Below, one piece after another: positions 25,631-35,265 of a stretch of 64,000 nt of DNA. This stretch comes from Streptomyces paludis (GTDB lineage: Bacteria; Actinomycetota; Actinomycetes; Streptomycetales; Streptomycetaceae). Both the position numbers and the translations under genes were made by a program. The notes below the pieces were generated by a model, which worked only from the letters and a program-made list of their open reading frames with translations, made no database searches and was not told the DNA's origin. Every line of letters begins with the position of its first letter. Position 1 is the stretch's first letter. The stretch spans positions 2,418,001 through 2,482,000 of the forward strand of contig NZ_CP031194.1 of NCBI RefSeq assembly GCF_003344965.1. The letters run 5' to 3'.

Positions 25631-27865
25631 CTAGCTGCCTGAAGCTCCGTGTCCCGTGGGGACGGGGTTACGTGTGGGCTCGGTGGGGTCCTCGGTGGTG
25701 GGGAGGTTCGCTCCTTCGAGGTCGACGTGGGGGATGTTGCGGTCGAGCCAGCCGGGCAGATGCCAGGCGCGGCGGCCGAGCAGGGCCATGGCGGCCGGCA
25801 CCAGGGCCATGCGCACCAGAAAGGCGTCGATGAACACGCCGACGGCCAGGGCGAAGGCGATGGACTTGGTGATCGGGTCCTGGTTGAAGACGAACCCGCC
25901 GAAGACCGCGACCATGATCAGGGCCGCGGCGGAGACCACCCGTCCGCTGTTGGCCACGCCGCTGACGACGGCCGCGGCGGCGTCACGGGTCTGCTCGTGG
26001 TGTTCCCGCATCCGGCTGACGAGGAAGACTTCGTAGTCCATCGCGAGGCCGAACAGGACGCCGATGAGAACGACGGGCAGGAAGCTGGTGACAGGACCGG
26101 CCGAGGGAATCCCCAGGAGCCCGTTCAGATGGCCGTTCTGGAAGATCCATACGGTGCACCCCAGGGACGCGGCGACCGACAGCAGGAAGCCCAGCACGGC
26201 TTTCAGCGGTACGAGGAGCGAGCGGAACGCGACGGTCAGCAGGATCACGGCCAGGATCACGATGATGGCGATGAACAGCGGCAGTGCTTCGGACAGCTTG
26301 GCCGAGACGTCGATGGCCGCGGCGGTGCCGCCGGCGATGTAGAGGGTGCCGCCCTGCTGGGAGAAGGCGCTCGCCTGTTCCCGCAGCCGGTGGACCAGGT
26401 CGGTGGTGGCCTCGTCGTCGGGTCCGGTCTTCGGAACGATGGAGAGGGCGGACACGGTGGCGTCGGGGTTGACGACCGGCTCCGAGATGTACGCCACGCC
26501 GGGGTCCAGGGCGAGGGTGTCGCGCAGTGCGCCGACCGCCCGCTGACGTTCCGCGGCGGGCATGGCGCCGGTGTCGGCGACGGCTGTGAGGGTGGCGTTG
26601 AAGCCGTCTCCGAACCCCTCGGCGACCAGGTCGTACGCCTTGTGCTGGGTGCTGGCCACGGGCTGGGCGGCGCCGCTGGGCAGTCCCAGGCGCAGGTCCT
26701 TCGCCGGCCAGGCGAGAGCGAGCAGACCGATCACCCCGACGAGCAGCACGAGCAGTGGCCTGCGGGTGACCGCGCGGCCCCACGCCATGCTCCAGGAGAC
26801 CGCCGCACCCCGGCCCTGCTCGGTGGGCCGGGAGCGGGGCCGGGGCTGTGTACGGGGCCGGGGGCGCAGTCGGTCGCCGGCCACTCCAAGTACGGCGGGG
26901 ACGAGCGTGATCGCGACGAGGACCGCGAGGAGCACCGTGGCGGCGGCGGCCAGTCCCATGACGGCCAGGAACGGAATGCCGATGACGGCCAGCGCGGCGA
27001 GCGCGATGACCACGGTCGCGCCGGCGAAGACGACGGCACTGCCGGCGGTGGCCACGGCGCGGGCGATCGACTCCTCCACCCCGGTGTCCGGGTCGGCCAG
27101 TTGCTCGCGGTGCCGGGCGATGATGAACAGGGCGTAGTCGATCCCGACGGCCAGTCCGATCATCAGTGCCAGCACATTGGCCGTGCTCGTCATATCGACG
27201 AAGCCGGAGATGAACTGCACCCCCAGCACCCCGATACCCACACCGACGAACGCGGTCAGCAGCGGCAGCCCGGCCGCCACGATCGAGCCCAGGGCCAGGG
27301 CGAGCACCACGAACGCGATCACGACCCCGGCCACCTCCGCCAGTTCGCCGCCCTCCAGCACGCTTTCCATGACCGGGCCGTCGAACTCGACCGCCAGCCC
27401 GGCGCGGCGCGCGTCGTCCATCGCGTCCGACAGCGCGTCCTTGGAGGTTTCGGACACCTCGTCGGCGGACTGGCGGAACCGTACGTCGGCGTAGGCGATG
27501 CGCCGGTCCGGTGAGATCGTCTGCGTTTCGAACGGGTTGGCGACGCCCTCGACGCCCGGTATCCCGCTCACCTTGTCCAGGCTGGTTTCGATGGCCTTCT
27601 TGTGCCCGGCGGTGGTGAGCGTGCCACCGGCGGGGGCCGCGATCACCACCCGGGCCGTGCCGCTCTCCGCACCCGGCATCTTCTTCTCCAGCAGATCCTG
27701 CGCCCGCTGCGACTCCAGCCCGGGGATCGAGAACTGAGTGCTGAGGGAACCGGCCATGGTGACGCCCAGGCCGCCGATCACGGCGAGGAGCGACAACCAG
27801 ACGCCGATCACCCAGCCTCGGCGGCGAACCGCCCAATTACCCCATGCGAACAGCACTGATGCCAT
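25631..27865 (-). CDS. MMPL-family (RND-like) membrane transporter
   Basis: A 744-aa protein with two repeated halves, each with a first helix, an extracytoplasmic domain and five further helices. Examples are WVIGVWLSLLAVIGGLGVTM, VVIAFVVLALALGSIVAAGL and the DYALFIIARHREQL and DYEVFLVSRMREHH motifs typical of MMPL/SSD proteins. It is likely a proton-driven exporter of lipids or hydrophobic compounds. The divergent TetR gene and two tandem 18-bp palindromes upstream point to drug- or lipid-inducible repression. Confidence 0.9.
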   Translation of the reverse strand: MASVLFAWGNWAVRRRGWVIGVWLSLLAVIGGLGVTMAGSLSTQFSIPGLESQRAQDLLEKKMPGAESGTARVVIAAPAGGTLTTAGHKKAIETSLDKVSGIPGVEGVANPFETQTISPDRRIAYADVRFRQSADEVSETSKDALSDAMDDARRAGLAVEFDGPVMESVLEGGELAEVAGVVIAFVVLALALGSIVAAGLPLLTAFVGVGIGVLGVQFISGFVDMTSTANVLALMIGLAVGIDYALFIIARHREQLADPDTGVEESIARAVATAGSAVVFAGATVVIALAALAVIGIPFLAVMGLAAAATVLLAVLVAITLVPAVLGVAGDRLRPRPRTQPRPRSRPTEQGRGAAVSWSMAWGRAVTRRPLLVLLVGVIGLLALAWPAKDLRLGLPSGAAQPVASTQHKAYDLVAEGFGDGFNATLTAVADTGAMPAAERQRAVGALRDTLALDPGVAYISEPVVNPDATVSALSIVPKTGPDDEATTDLVHRLREQASAFSQQGGTLYIAGGTAAAIDVSAKLSEALPLFIAIIVILAVILLTVAFRSLLVPLKAVLGFLLSVAASLGCTVWIFQNGHLNGLLGIPSAGPVTSFLPVVLIGVLFGLAMDYEVFLVSRMREHHEQTRDAAAAVVSGVANSGRVVSAAALIMVAVFGGFVFNQDPITKSIAFALAVGVFIDAFLVRMALVPAAMALLGRRAWHLPGWLDRNIPHVDLEGANLPTTEDPTEPTRNPVPTGHGASGS

Positions 27866-27916
27866 GTCCGTCTTCCTCGCTCTCCGACGACCAACTTGGT
27901 TACATCATGCTGCATA

Positions 27917-27952
27917 TTTACAGTCGACTGCAAGTTTACGTTCGATGGTAAA
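27917..27952. promoter_or_regulatory. Two abutting 18-bp TetR-type operators
   Basis: TTTACAGTCGACTGCAAG (27917-27934) and TTTACGTTCGATGGTAAA (27935-27952) share TTTAC-N2-TCGA-N2-G and are imperfect palindromes. They sit back to back in the 95-bp gap between the transporter and TetR starts, the second ending 8 bp before the TetR ATG. This is the expected place for an autoregulated divergent operator. Confidence 0.7.
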
Positions 27953-27960
27953 TTGGCGTC

Positions 27961-28572
27961 ATGGAACAAGGAGTACGGGAACGAGGTAAAGCCCGACGCA
28001 GACAGGCGATCCTGCGCTCGGCCTACAAGCTGTTCGCCGACCGCGGCTTCGAGCCGACGACCATCGCCGACATCGCCGCGGAAGCGGAGGTGTCCCCCCG
28101 GACGGTCACGCTGTACTTCCCCTCCAAGCTGGAGCTGGCGACCTCCTACCTCGACGAAATCGTCGAGCGGCTGGAGAAGGCGCTGCGCGAGAGCGGGGGC
28201 GCAGGCTCGGACGCGCTGGAGAACTGGCTGCGCGCGGAGATCGCCGGCACACGCGCCCAGGGCGATCTGGAGGCGCTCTGGGACCGCATGATGGAGCGCA
28301 ACCCCCCACTGCGCGCCATCGCCAACAACCGGTTGACCTCGGCCATCCAGGAAGGCGCACGCATCTTCGCCGCCGAGCGGGGCGAGGCCCCCGACGGCTT
28401 CGTGCCGCGCATGGTGGCCGGAGTCGCCGCGGCGGTCATCAGCGAGGTGTTTCTCCACCCGAGCGAGGAGAACATCGCCACCGCGATGAACTTCCTCGGG
28501 GCGGGCATCGCCGCCGTGACGGCCGGCCCGGCCGAGGGGGAAGGGCCCGACGCACCGCGCCCCGCGGAATGA
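27961..28572 (+). CDS. TetR-family transcriptional repressor
   Basis: A 203-aa regulator with an N-terminal TetR HTH (about residues 12-58: RRQAILRSAYKLFADRGFEP, TTIADIAAEAEVSPRTVTLY, FPSKLELA) and a helical ligand-binding C-terminus. No strong ribosome site precedes ATG 27961, since the operator runs almost into it, so leaderless translation is possible. It probably represses the divergent MMPL gene and itself; the ligand is unknown. Confidence 0.9.
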   Translation: MEQGVRERGKARRRQAILRSAYKLFADRGFEPTTIADIAAEAEVSPRTVTLYFPSKLELATSYLDEIVERLEKALRESGGAGSDALENWLRAEIAGTRAQGDLEALWDRMMERNPPLRAIANNRLTSAIQEGARIFAAERGEAPDGFVPRMVAGVAAAVISEVFLHPSEENIATAMNFLGAGIAAVTAGPAEGEGPDAPRPAE

Positions 28573-28640
28573 CTCGCCCCGCCGGATGACCCGGCCCGCC
28601 GAATGAATCGCCCGCCGAATGGCCCGGCCTGCGGTACGCC

Positions 28641-28672
28641 GACGGGCCCCCGCCAATAGGCAGGGGCCCGTC
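28641..28672. terminator. Terminator between convergent TetR and rph genes
   Basis: GACGGGCCCC (28641-28650) pairs with GGGGCCCGTC (28663-28672) around a 12-nt loop; it would serve both directions. Confidence 0.7.
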
Positions 28673-28733
28673 CACGTTCACGGGTGCGGAGGGTACGTTT
28701 CCCGAAGGCCGACCCCGCCCCGTATCCGACCCG

Positions 28734-29465
28734 TCAGAGAGTCTGTTCGAGCGCCGTGCGCTGGAGTGTCGCCAGGTCGACGCAGCCCGCGGTGGCGAGG
28801 TCGAGCAGCGCGTTCAGTTCCTTGCGGTCGAAGGGCTCCGCCTCCGCCGTGCCCTGGACCTCGACGAAGCGGCCGTCGCCGGTGCAGACGACGTTCATGT
28901 CCGTCTCGGCGCGCACGTCCTCCTCGTAACAGAGGTCCAGCAGCGGCGCGCCGTCGACGATGCCGACGCTCACCGCCGAGACCGTACCGGTCAGCGGCCG
29001 GCGGCCGGCCTTGACGATCTTCTTGCCCTGCGCCCAGGACACCGCGTCCGCGAGGGCGACGTAGGCGCCGGTGATGGCGGCGGTACGGGTGCCGCCGTCG
29101 GCCTGGAGGACGTCGCAGTCGAGGACGACGGTGTTCTCGCCGAGCGCCTTGTAGTCGATGACCGCGCGCAGCGAGCGGCCGATCAGGCGGCTGATCTCGT
29201 GCGTACGCCCGCCGATCTTGCCGCGGACGGACTCGCGGTCGCCGCGCGTGTTGGTCGAGCGCGGCAGCATCGAGTATTCAGCGGTGACCCAGCCCTCGCC
29301 ACTGCCCTTGCGCCAGCGCGGGACGCCCTCGGTGACCGAGGCGGTACAGAAGACTCTGGTGTCACCGAAGGAGATGAGGACGGAGCCCTCGGCGTGCTTG
29401 CTCCATCCGCGTTCGATGGTAACGGGACGGAGCTGTTCGGGGGTTCGGCCGTCGATTCGAGACAT
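28734..29465 (-). CDS. rph: Ribonuclease PH
   Basis: A 243-aa phosphorolytic exoribonuclease for tRNA 3'-end maturation, normal length for the family. Motifs: [91 protein letters not shown]. The start is ATG 29465. A DasR-like sequence lies 28 bp upstream, with the EIIB gene further upstream in the same direction. Confidence 0.95.
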   Translation of the reverse strand: MSRIDGRTPEQLRPVTIERGWSKHAEGSVLISFGDTRVFCTASVTEGVPRWRKGSGEGWVTAEYSMLPRSTNTRGDRESVRGKIGGRTHEISRLIGRSLRAVIDYKALGENTVVLDCDVLQADGGTRTAAITGAYVALADAVSWAQGKKIVKAGRRPLTGTVSAVSVGIVDGAPLLDLCYEEDVRAETDMNVVCTGDGRFVEVQGTAEAEPFDRKELNALLDLATAGCVDLATLQRTALEQTL

Positions 29466-29492
29466 GACCGTGAGCCTATCGGGACCTACGTC

Positions 29493-29508
29493 AGTGGTCT
29501 GGTCCAGG
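29493..29508. promoter_or_regulatory. DasR-responsive element (dre)-like site
   Basis: AGTGGTCTGGTCCAGG matches 13 of 16 bases of the dre palindrome AGTGGTCTAGACCAGT. It lies between nagF and rph. DasR represses N-acetylglucosamine uptake genes in Streptomyces and is released by glucosamine-6-phosphate. Confidence 0.55.
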
Positions 29509-29588
29509 TGGGCGTGGACCGGTGGCTTCACGCCGTACGGCAGGACCCCGCGCCCGTACGTCTATCCGTACGCCCGTCCGCACGCCCG

Positions 29589-29822
29589 TCACATCATGTC
29601 CTCGATCTCGGCCGCCAGCGGGTCCGCGTCGGTGCCGATGACGACCTGGACCGCCGTCCCCATCCGTACGACCCCATGGGCCCCGGCGGCCTTCAGCGCG
29701 GCTTCGTCGACGAGATCGGCGTTGACCACCTCGGCGCGCAGACGGGTGATGCAGCCCTCGACCTCTTCGATGTTGTCGAGGCCACCGAGCCCGGCGACGA
29801 TCTTCTCGGCCTTGCTGGCCAT
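29589..29822 (-). CDS. nagF: PTS EIIB component, N-acetylglucosamine type
   Basis: A 77-aa stand-alone EIIB domain of the glucose/GlcNAc superfamily. The phosphorylated cysteine is in EEVEGCITRLR (C24), followed by VVNADLVDEAALKAAGAHGV and QVVIGTDAD. It passes phosphate from EIIA (Crr, not in this window) to sugar bound by the EIIC permease encoded divergently. The order next to rph is that of nagF in S. coelicolor, from memory. ATG start at 29822. Confidence 0.88.
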   Translation of the reverse strand: MASKAEKIVAGLGGLDNIEEVEGCITRLRAEVVNADLVDEAALKAAGAHGVVRMGTAVQVVIGTDADPLAAEIEDMM

Positions 29823-29978
29823 GTCTCTTCTCCCGTCCGTTCGGTCATACCTGCTTCATCCGCCGCACCCGCCGCATCCGTTGCATCCGCTTTGTCACGG
29901 TAACGCACAGTTGGCGCATCTTCACGGGCGGACCGTCACCCCCGTACCGAGGATGGGAAGAACGACGGGAGTCAGACC

Positions 29979-31262
29979 ATGAGCGCCTCCAGCACCGCGG
30001 CCACCCCCGCCCCGCACCGCCGCCCGCGTCCGCGCTGGTGGAACGGGCTGTTCAACGGGCTCCAGAAGGTCGGGCGCAGTCTCCAGCTGCCGGTGGCCGT
30101 ACTGCCCGCGGCCGGGCTGCTGGTCAGTCTCGGAAATCTGTTCTCCGCATATCTGCACGGCGCGTTCTGGGACAAGACGGCCAAGGTGTTCACCCTGGGC
30201 GGTACGGCCATCCTGGACGGGGCGTTCGGGCTGCCGCTGCTCTTCTGTATCGGTGTCGCGATCGGCTTCGCGAAGAAGGCCGACGGCTCGACGGCGCTCG
30301 CCGCGGTCGCCGGCTTCCTCGTCTACCACGGCGTACTGGCCGCGTTCCCGATCGACGGCACGGTCACGGAGGCGCTCCCGGCGGGAACCCCGCAGAACCC
30401 CGGCGTGCTCGGCGGCATCCTGATCGGGCTGCTGACGGCGGTCGTCTGGCAGCGGTTCCACCGGACGCGGCTGGTCGACTGGCTGGGCTTCTTCAACGGC
30501 CGCCGGCTGGTGCCGATCCTGATGGCCTTCATCGGCGTCGTCCTCGGCGTGCTCTTCGGGCTGCTCTGGCAGCCGGTGGGTGACGCGCTGACCGCGTTCG
30601 CGAAACACCTCATCGACCTGGGCGCCTGGGGCGCGGGCATCTTCGGTGTCGCCAACCGGCTACTAATTCCGATCGGTATGCACCAGTTCCTGAACACCTT
30701 CTTCTGGTTCCAGGCAGGCGAGTTCACCAAACCGGACGGCACCGTCGTCCAGGGCGATCTGACCCGGTTCTTCGCCGGGGACCCGACGGCCGGTCAGTTC
30801 ATGTCCGGTTTCTTCCCCATCATGATGTTCGGCCTGCCCGCCGCCGCGCTCGCGATCGCGCACTGTGCGCGCCCCGAACACCGCAAGCGGGTCGCGGGGC
30901 TGATGCTCTCCGTGGCCCTCACCTCGTTCGTCACCGGCGTGACCGAACCGCTGGAGTTCTCCTTCATGTTCGCCGCGCCCCTGCTGTACGGCGCGCACGC
31001 GCTGCTCACCGGGGCGTCCATGGCGATCACCTGGGCGCTGGGCGTGCACGCGGGCTTCAGCTTCTCGGCGGGCCTGATCGACTACGTGGTGAACTGGCAC
31101 CTCGACACCAAGCCCTGGCTGATCATCCCCATCGGGCTCTGCTTCGCGCTCGTGTACTACGCCGTCTTCCGCTTCGCGATCACCCGGTTCGACATCCCGA
31201 CGCCGGGGCGCGAGCCGGAGGAGCTGGAGGAGGAGGCGGAGCAGCAGAACGTACGGCCGTAG
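29979..31262 (+). CDS. nagE: PTS EIIC permease for N-acetylglucosamine
   Basis: A 427-aa membrane permease of the GlcNAc/glucose EIIC family: LQLPVAVLPAAGLLVSLGN, LPLLFCIGVAIGFAKKADG, GVANRLLIPIGMHQFLNTFF, GDLTRFFAGDPTAGQFMSGF, TGVTEPLEFSFMF. It lacks fused EIIA and EIIB domains, so it works with the separate EIIB across the divergent promoter. The start is ATG 29979 with GGGAG upstream. Only one EIIC gene is present; from memory S. coelicolor has two tandem paralogues here. Confidence 0.92.
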   Translation: MSASSTAATPAPHRRPRPRWWNGLFNGLQKVGRSLQLPVAVLPAAGLLVSLGNLFSAYLHGAFWDKTAKVFTLGGTAILDGAFGLPLLFCIGVAIGFAKKADGSTALAAVAGFLVYHGVLAAFPIDGTVTEALPAGTPQNPGVLGGILIGLLTAVVWQRFHRTRLVDWLGFFNGRRLVPILMAFIGVVLGVLFGLLWQPVGDALTAFAKHLIDLGAWGAGIFGVANRLLIPIGMHQFLNTFFWFQAGEFTKPDGTVVQGDLTRFFAGDPTAGQFMSGFFPIMMFGLPAAALAIAHCARPEHRKRVAGLMLSVALTSFVTGVTEPLEFSFMFAAPLLYGAHALLTGASMAITWALGVHAGFSFSAGLIDYVVNWHLDTKPWLIIPIGLCFALVYYAVFRFAITRFDIPTPGREPEELEEEAEQQNVRP

Positions 31263-31280
31263 GCCCCGGCGGGGCGACGC

Positions 31281-31345
31281 TGTGGCGTCGTGGCGTGCCG
31301 TGGCCTGTCGTCGTGCCGTGCGTCGTGCCGTGGCGTCGTGCCGTC
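31281..31345. repeat. Degenerate CGTCGTGCCGTG short tandem repeats
   Basis: About six imperfect copies of CGT(C/G)GTGCCGTG/CGTCGTGGCGTG fill the gap between the convergent EIIC and hydrolase genes. They follow a small GCCCC-GGC-GGGGC hairpin (31263-31275). Confidence 0.65.
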
Positions 31346-31352
31346 CCGGCGG

Positions 31353-32105
31353 TCAGATCTCGTAGACCATGCCTGGGGCCGCCAGCTCGGACGGGCCCGC
31401 GTATACCTCGCGCGCGTCGGCCAGATTCAGCTCGCCGTCCGTCCACGGCGGGATGTGCGTCAGCACCAGCCGCCGCGCCCGCGCCCGCGCCGCGTGCGCA
31501 CCGGCCTCCCTGCCGTTCAGGTGGAGACCCTCGACGTCCTCCTTGCCGAACGTGAACGCCGCCTCGCAGAGGAACAGGTCCGTGTCCTCCGCCAGCTCCA
31601 CGAGCGCCTCGCTGGCGCCCGTGTCCCCGGAGTACACCAGCGACCTGCCGCCGTACTCGACCCTGATCCCGAACGTCTCGACCGGGTGCGCGACCTTCTC
31701 CGTACGCACCGAGAACGGCCCGATGTCGAACGATCCCGGCTTGAGCGTGTGGAAGTCGAAGACCTCGCTCATCGACTTCTCCGTCGGCGTGTCCGCGTAC
31801 GCGGCGGTGAGCCGCTGCTCGGTGCCCTCGGGGCCGTAGACGGGGATGGGGTCGCAGCGACCGCCGTCGAAGCGGTAGTAACGGGCGACGAAGTAGCCGC
31901 ACATGTCGATGCAGTGGTCGGCGTGGAGATGGCTGAGGAAGATGGCGTCGAGGTCGTACAGACCACAGTGGCGCTGCAACTCGCCCAGGGCGCCATTACC
32001 CATGTCGAGCAGCAGCCGGAAGCCGTCGGCCTCTACGAGGTAGCTGGAGCAGGCGGACCCCGCGGCGGGGAACGAGCCTGAACAGCCGACGACGGTGAGC
32101 TTCAT
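31353..32105 (-). CDS. MBL-fold metallo-hydrolase, RNase Z-like
   Basis: A 250-aa metallo-beta-lactamase-fold enzyme. Zinc motif SHLHADH (H59, H61, D63, H64), GDTGASEALVELA, and late histidines in LTHIPPW. It starts MKLTVVGCSGSFP, typical of RNase Z/ElaC-like and cyclic-nucleotide phosphodiesterase subgroups. The exosite arm of true RNase Z is not apparent, so a phosphodiesterase is equally likely. ATG start at 32105. Confidence 0.85.
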   Translation of the reverse strand: MKLTVVGCSGSFPAAGSACSSYLVEADGFRLLLDMGNGALGELQRHCGLYDLDAIFLSHLHADHCIDMCGYFVARYYRFDGGRCDPIPVYGPEGTEQRLTAAYADTPTEKSMSEVFDFHTLKPGSFDIGPFSVRTEKVAHPVETFGIRVEYGGRSLVYSGDTGASEALVELAEDTDLFLCEAAFTFGKEDVEGLHLNGREAGAHAARARARRLVLTHIPPWTDGELNLADAREVYAGPSELAAPGMVYEI

Positions 32106-32602
32106 GGAGCGTGAACCTCCGTGGCGTGGAAGGGGGGCGACGGGGGTCGTACGGGATTCATGCGGTCCGTCGAGCGTAAAGCGCGAAACGGCTGGTCGCT
32201 CCTTCAGGGCGGGCCGTTGTGGGGGAACTCACCACCGCCGTCACCGGTTCGGCGGGTCGCCTCGCAGCGAGGTCGCCTCCCGGCGAGGGGGTCGTGGTCT
32301 GTGGCGGTGGGGCGGGGTGCGGGCCGGTCCGTCCCGTGCCGGGGGCCGGGGCACTCCGGAGGCGCATCCCCGGATGCACGATTTACGCCGCGTGCGGCAG
32401 GGTTCTCTGACCGCGGGTGCGTTCAGCGGCACAAATCGCGCTCTACATCCGGGGACGTCACCTCCTGCGGCCCCGGCCCCCTCCGGTAGGTGGACCGCCG
32501 GCGCACAAACGTCCCGGGCCTGGCCCGGTGGGTCCGTGCGGGAACCCGCAGGTGTGCACCGGGCCCCGGCCAAGAAAGACCACGGCCCCCGTCGGGAGAC
32601 AG
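32106..32602. other. 497-bp stretch without a supported gene
   Basis: This lies between the start of the MBL hydrolase and the stop of cysM, both leftward. Open frames here overlap each other and have no recognisable family. It holds small hairpins, for example TGCGGG-AA-CCCGCA (about 32538-32551) and CGGGC-CTG-GCCCG (about 32515-32527), which may end the cysM transcript, and presumably the hydrolase promoter. Confidence 0.5.
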
Positions 32603-34096
<1,494 letters not shown>

Positions 34097-34189
34097 TCAT
34101 CGTATCGATTCCCGGTCCCTGGCCTGATAGGGGTTCTCGGATGGCGGACGGCAGAGGGCCGGATCGTGGACAGGGGGCTGTGGCGACGC

Positions 34190-34603
34190 TCAGACGATCT
34201 TGACTTCCTCCTCGGTGACCTCGCCTTCGAGGATCCGGTACGAGCGGAACTGAAACGGTCCGGCGCCGTCGGTGTCGGCGGTCGAAACCAGGACGTAGTG
34301 GGCGCCCGGCTCGTTGGCGTAGGTGATGTCCGTACGCGACGGATACGCCTCGGTAGCGGTGTGCGAGTGATAGATGACGACCGGCTCCTCGTCCCGGTCG
34401 TCCAGATCGCGGTAGAGCTTGAGCAGGTCCGTGGAGTCGAACTCGTAGAACGTGGGCGAGCGCGCCGCGTTGAGCATCGGAATGAACCGCTCAGCCCGGC
34501 CGCTCCCGGCGGGCCCGGCCACCATCCCGCACGCCTCGTCGGGATGGTCGGCGCGGGCATGAGCGACGATCTGGTCGTGCAGGGCCTGGGTGATGGTCAG
34601 CAT
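34190..34603 (-). CDS. mec: JAMM/MPN+ metalloprotease Mec
   Basis: A 137-aa JAB1/MPN-type zinc protease: catalytic Glu in DEACGMV (E23), and HSHTATEAYPSRTD giving H79, H81 and D92 with the conserved Ser. In Mycobacterium tuberculosis Mec releases cysteine from the CysO-cysteine adduct. Here it may also trim the C-terminal extension of CysO. The order mec, leader, cysO, cysM on one strand supports one pathway; ATG start at 34603. Confidence 0.93.
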   Translation of the reverse strand: MLTITQALHDQIVAHARADHPDEACGMVAGPAGSGRAERFIPMLNAARSPTFYEFDSTDLLKLYRDLDDRDEEPVVIYHSHTATEAYPSRTDITYANEPGAHYVLVSTADTDGAGPFQFRSYRILEGEVTEEEVKIV

Positions 34604-34725
34604 GGGAAAAATATAAGCAACCCGTCGACGAATCGGCCGGGGCGCGTGGCCGTGAGCGTACGGCCGCCCGCGTGCGTGCGCCCCGCGAGGGCTTTACGCG
34701 AAGGGGCGGGTCCTTATGTTCGGGT

Positions 34726-35265
34726 TCAGCCCAGCGGGAGATCCGCCAGCATCACCGCGTACACCGGGGAGTCCGGGAAGGGCTGACGGGCACCGACCTT
34801 TCGGAATCCCCACGCCTCGTAGAGAGCCTGGACACGGGGGTGGCCCGTATCGACCAGTAGAACCACGAGATCCTCGTCCCGGTCCTCCAGGAGCGCTCTC
34901 GTCACCAATTCCGCCGTCCCGGTCTTCCGCCACTTCGTTCGAACGGCCAGCTCGGAGTAGGAGAACGTCCTGCTCCGCGTTGGGGCCGGATCGAGGTGCT
35001 CGCGCCACCATTCGCGCTGCGGAGTCGACGGGGCCCCGTACGCGAAGGCCACGGCCTCATCGCCGTCGAAGGCAATCACGCAGGCGAAGTCGGGGTGGCC
35101 GCCCCAGTGCTCCACGAACCAGGGAAAGCGCTGGTTGAACTCGTCTTCCATCGCCTCGGCGTAGGCATCGGCGTGCACATCGATCAGAGCCTGGCGAATC
35201 CGCGGAAGGTCGTTGTGCGTGAAGCGTCGGACGTCCAGCTCGGCGGCGCTCAAACTCGGCTCCAT
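34726..35265 (-). CDS. GNAT-family N-acetyltransferase
   Basis: A 179-aa acetyltransferase: LDVRRFTHNDLPRIRQALI, SELAVRTKWRKTGTAELVTR (the Q/RxxGxG/A acetyl-CoA loop is here RKTGTA) and VLLVDTGHPRVQALYEAWGF then RKVGARQPF at the C-terminus. The ATG at 35265 lies 16 bp inside the 3' end of the regulator gene, so the two are cotranscribed. Acceptor unknown. Confidence 0.85.
   Translation of the reverse strand: MEPSLSAAELDVRRFTHNDLPRIRQALIDVHADAYAEAMEDEFNQRFPWFVEHWGGHPDFACVIAFDGDEAVAFAYGAPSTPQREWWREHLDPAPTRSRTFSYSELAVRTKWRKTGTAELVTRALLEDRDEDLVVLLVDTGHPRVQALYEAWGFRKVGARQPFPDSPVYAVMLADLPLG

Noticed and set aside
29823..29978. dre site in the nagF/nagE divergent gap
   Set aside because: The best candidate near AGACCA has a non-matching left half.
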